Origin: Flavobacterium aestivum
GTDB taxonomy: Bacteria > Bacteroidota > Bacteroidia > Flavobacteriales > Flavobacteriaceae
Length of the DNA: 64,000 nucleotides
Direction of reading: 5' to 3'
NCBI RefSeq assembly: GCF_026870175.2
Contig: NZ_CP113977.2
Location: 2,294,001-2,358,000 of the forward strand
Below, piece by piece: positions 61,939 to 64,000 of this stretch. The notes under the pieces are model-generated. The model saw nothing but the letters and a program-made list of their open reading frames with translations. It had not been told where the DNA came from and searched no databases. Position 1 is the first letter of the stretch; each line of letters opens with the position of its first letter. A program made the position numbers and the translations under genes.

Positions 61939-62286
61939 TCATTCCAGAACCTTTTCATATTCTAGTTTTCCGGTTTGTGGGCTGTTTATTGTACGTTTAT
62001 TTGCGTCAAAATAAACAATATCAAAATTCACGGATATAATGCTGATCATAATTGTAAGCTTAGTATTGTCATCAGATAATTTCCATTTTCCTTCTCTTGA
62101 TTTATCTCCATTAATTCCTTGGAATTTACCATTCTCCATAAACATTTGATAAGTGTCTTTGGGTGTTGTGACAACTCCATCTTTTGTCTGTTGGACAAGT
62201 TTCCATTTTCCGATGAGTTCTTTTTGTGTCTGAGCATTACAAGTCAGCCCGATGAAACATAAAAAGGTAAGAGTAAATAATTTCAT
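61939..62286 (-). CDS. Lipocalin-like secreted protein
   Basis: A 115-residue protein with signal peptide MKLFTLTFLCFIGLTCNAQ (a Cys before the cleavage site could alternatively be lipidated). The mature part starts LIGKWKLVQQTKDGVVTTPK, and SREGKWKLSDDNTKLTI follows, the pattern of small lipocalin-like proteins. Downstream of the CsgG-like gene by 82 bp, same strand. Confidence 0.75.
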   Translation of the reverse strand: MKLFTLTFLCFIGLTCNAQTQKELIGKWKLVQQTKDGVVTTPKDTYQMFMENGKFQGINGDKSREGKWKLSDDNTKLTIMISIISVNFDIVYFDANKRTINSPQTGKLEYEKVLE

Positions 62287-62368
62287 ATTCTTTAATTTTA
62301 GGGGTTAGTATTTGATTTAAATAATTTTTATAATCTTAATTTATAAATTCCTTTGAAGTGCTTGTATA

Positions 62369-63229
62369 TTATTTTTTCCCAAAAGGAGATCGCTTCATTA
62401 TAGTTTTTAAGGCACTTTTATAAGAGTCAATTCCTCCCAAAGCAGGAGATCTTGAATCAGAAAATATTTGCTCACCATTATCATTATATATACTGATATT
62501 TACATGTGTATCATAATTTATAGTGGTATAGGAATTTGTGGCTCCGTAAGCAGTGCCTTTCGTTTTATTGTCATTTGTTTTACTATTGTAAGATGCGGTA
62601 TTGCTGCCAAATGTTGATGTTCCTTTGTTCTGAATGGAATATGAACCAATGATTACATATTCCGTGCCCAATAATTCTGCCCATTCCTTAGGTGTGTACA
62701 TTGAAAGATCGTTTGCAGTTAAATTTTTTTTAGCCAATATAGTATTGGTTAGCATAGGATCTTGTATGGTTTGAAAAGGAGATTGCGATCTCAGAGCAGT
62801 TATACATGTTTCTTGAATCTGTTTGCTCATTGATGCTGTCGAAAGTCCTTGGTCATTTGTCTCTATCTCAAAAGGAAGTATGGCAATTTTGTTTTTTCGT
62901 TGTTCTGTTGAGAGTGTTGTGCCATTCTTATCATTTGTTTCTGTGTTTGCAGGTGTGGTTATTGGTTGTTGCTGGTTATCGAATGTTTCAGTACGGCCGC
63001 TGGCAAATACAATCTTACTTACTTCAGATTTGTTTATTTCGTATTCTGCTGTTTCTTGGCTATAAGAAAACTTCATTGTGGTCGAATTTACAGAAATGAC
63101 TTTACCGGTTTTCTTTTCGCCATTTTTCATGATAACGGTATCCTCTTTAGTTTGACTCCATGAAGTTGAAGGGGAGAGAAGAAGAATTAGTGAAAAAACT
63201 AAAATAATGGAATTAATTGTTTTTTTCAT
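62369..63229 (-). CDS. Envelope protein with CsgG-like domain
   Basis: A 286-residue protein with signal peptide MKKTINSIILVFSLILLL ending before QTKEDT. Residues 28-90 form a small beta domain (VIMKNGEKKTGKVISVNSTT, EYEINKSEVSKIVFASGRTE). From about 110 there is a CsgG/LpoB-like domain (NKIAILPFEIETNDQGLSTA, LGTEYVIIGSYSIQ, VNISIYNDNGEQIFSDSRSP). Such domains sit in the periplasm near the outer membrane; exact role unknown. Confidence 0.78.
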   Translation of the reverse strand: MKKTINSIILVFSLILLLSPSTSWSQTKEDTVIMKNGEKKTGKVISVNSTTMKFSYSQETAEYEINKSEVSKIVFASGRTETFDNQQQPITTPANTETNDKNGTTLSTEQRKNKIAILPFEIETNDQGLSTASMSKQIQETCITALRSQSPFQTIQDPMLTNTILAKKNLTANDLSMYTPKEWAELLGTEYVIIGSYSIQNKGTSTFGSNTASYNSKTNDNKTKGTAYGATNSYTTINYDTHVNISIYNDNGEQIFSDSRSPALGGIDSYKSALKTIMKRSPFGKK

Positions 63230-63436
63230 TTTTCATTTTTTAATTGGTTGCAGGTTAAAAGTATTAAAAATTGTATTAAAAATAAAAAAATGTTTGATTA
63301 AGAGGATTGGAATTTTATCTGAAGATAAGCTTAAGATCACATTGCATAAGATCGAATATAATCCCCATGATTTTTGTTTCAGAAAAGAATTGTAAATTAT
63401 ATAAGCTACACTATTTTACTTGCCTATAAAAACATA

Positions 63437-63480
63437 TTAAAAAGCCACGCCCCAATTGATGTTGAGACGTGGCTTTTTGT
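63437..63480 (-). terminator. Terminator of uvrA
   Basis: Stem aaaaagccacg / cgtggcttttt on the minus strand after the stop codon at 63497. Confidence 0.85.
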
Positions 63481-63496
63481 TCTAAAAAGAAATGAG

Positions 63497-64000
63497 TTAT
63501 AACTTCTCCTTCAAATACTTTGCTGTAATTGATTTTTTGTTTTTTACGACTTCCTCAGGAGTACCTACAGCAAGTAGTAAACCACCGTTTTCACCTCCTT
63601 CAGGACCAAGATCTATAACCCAATCTGCGCATTTTATTAAGTCGAGATTGTGTTCTATTACCAATATAGAATGTCCTTTTTCGATTAAAGCATCAAAGGA
63701 AGCCATTAGTTTTTTGATGTCATGAAAGTGCAATCCTGTTGTAGGCTCATCAAAAACAAAAAGAGCTTTTTCCTTGATGGTTCCTTTTACCAAAAAGGAA
63801 GCGAGTTTTATACGTTGAGCTTCACCACCTGAAAGGGTTGATGAGGATTGTCCTAATTGTACATATCCTAAACCTACATCTTGTAGGGGTTGCAGTTTTT
63901 GGGTGATTTTTGTTTGTTTATTCTTTTCAAAGAAAATAATGGAGTCATCAATGGTCATCGTTAGGATGTCATTAATATTCTTTCCATCAAAGGTTACTTC
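63497..64000 (-). CDS. uvrA: Excinuclease ABC subunit UvrA, C-terminal part (cut by window)
   Basis: The frame stays open to the window edge, so an internal ATG at 63958 is not the start: the 14 codons before it read EVTFDGKNINDILT, the usual UvrA text. Visible parts are the second ATPase domain: DVGLGYVQLGQSSSTLSGGE with the ABC signature, ALFVFDEPTTGLHFHDIKKL (Walker B) and ILVIEHNLDLIKCADWVIDL. UvrA recognises bulky DNA lesions and loads UvrB. 168 codons are present of about 940. Confidence 0.96.
   Translation of the reverse strand, partial: EVTFDGKNINDILTMTIDDSIIFFEKNKQTKITQKLQPLQDVGLGYVQLGQSSSTLSGGEAQRIKLASFLVKGTIKEKALFVFDEPTTGLHFHDIKKLMASFDALIEKGHSILVIEHNLDLIKCADWVIDLGPEGGENGGLLLAVGTPEEVVKNKKSITAKYLKEKL

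Overview
The window is AT-rich chromosomal DNA of a Flavobacterium-like member of the Bacteroidota (Flavobacteriaceae). The evidence is gene content typical of that family (long NusB, PUR/DUF3276 protein, DUF4834 protein, monomeric isocitrate dehydrogenase, YfhO family, many Cys-lipoproteins and CarboxypepD_reg-like proteins), weak or absent Shine-Dalgarno sequences, and repeated TAnnTTTG -7 promoter elements. No rRNA, tRNA, CRISPR array or transposase was seen. Both ends cut genes: a small membrane protein at 1 and the C-terminal part of UvrA at 64000.

Layout. 1-11900 is mostly housekeeping: an M3 peptidase, a DUF1569 protein, a NUC1-type nuclease, trmD, an AraC-type regulator, an agmatine-deiminase-like lipoprotein, rplS, monomeric icd and a cyclophilin-FKBP fusion. 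11938-15716 is accessory: a lipoprotein with a JAB/JAMM-like motif, two tandem copies of a small lipoprotein, and an XRE regulator. 15786-26500 is ordinary again: redox, CsaA, YceI, cupin, SulP transporter, sulfurtransferase, ABC exporter, leucine-type dehydrogenase, nusB and yajC. 26586-27218 encodes an extreme Lys/Ala-rich histone-like protein.

27487-36980 is the most unusual part. Thirteen genes lie all on the + strand in one- or two-gene units: small lipoproteins and secreted proteins, a ParDE toxin-antitoxin pair, a DUF4343 ATP-grasp protein, a GNAT acetyltransferase, a GIY-YIG protein and an AAA ATPase fused to a TOPRIM/DUF4435-like domain. The units are separated by related imperfect palindromes whose left edge often contains the stop codon of the preceding gene and whose right edge lies about 20-50 bp before the next start. 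This is the architecture of an integron gene-cassette array. No integrase is in the window, and the end boxes differ from the classical attC consensus, so it is either an integrase-less cassette cluster or a related system with its own recombination sites. A second XRE regulator (37040-37450), paralogous to the first, closes the region.

38164-64000 is mostly core: a YdeI-like protein, pepT, an SPFH protein with vault-like repeats, a Kir-type channel, a cysteine-free sirtuin, a TrmH-type methylase, a TauE/SafE permease, a DEAD-box helicase, an XTP/dITP diphosphatase, a NYN/LOTUS protein, an alpha-oxoamine synthase facing a GNAT-like acyltransferase (possible sphingolipid or sulfonolipid genes), and a surface-polysaccharide set (YfhO, glycosyltransferase, flippase). 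Two diverged copies of one dispersed intergenic repeat occur at 562-705 and 51578-51720.
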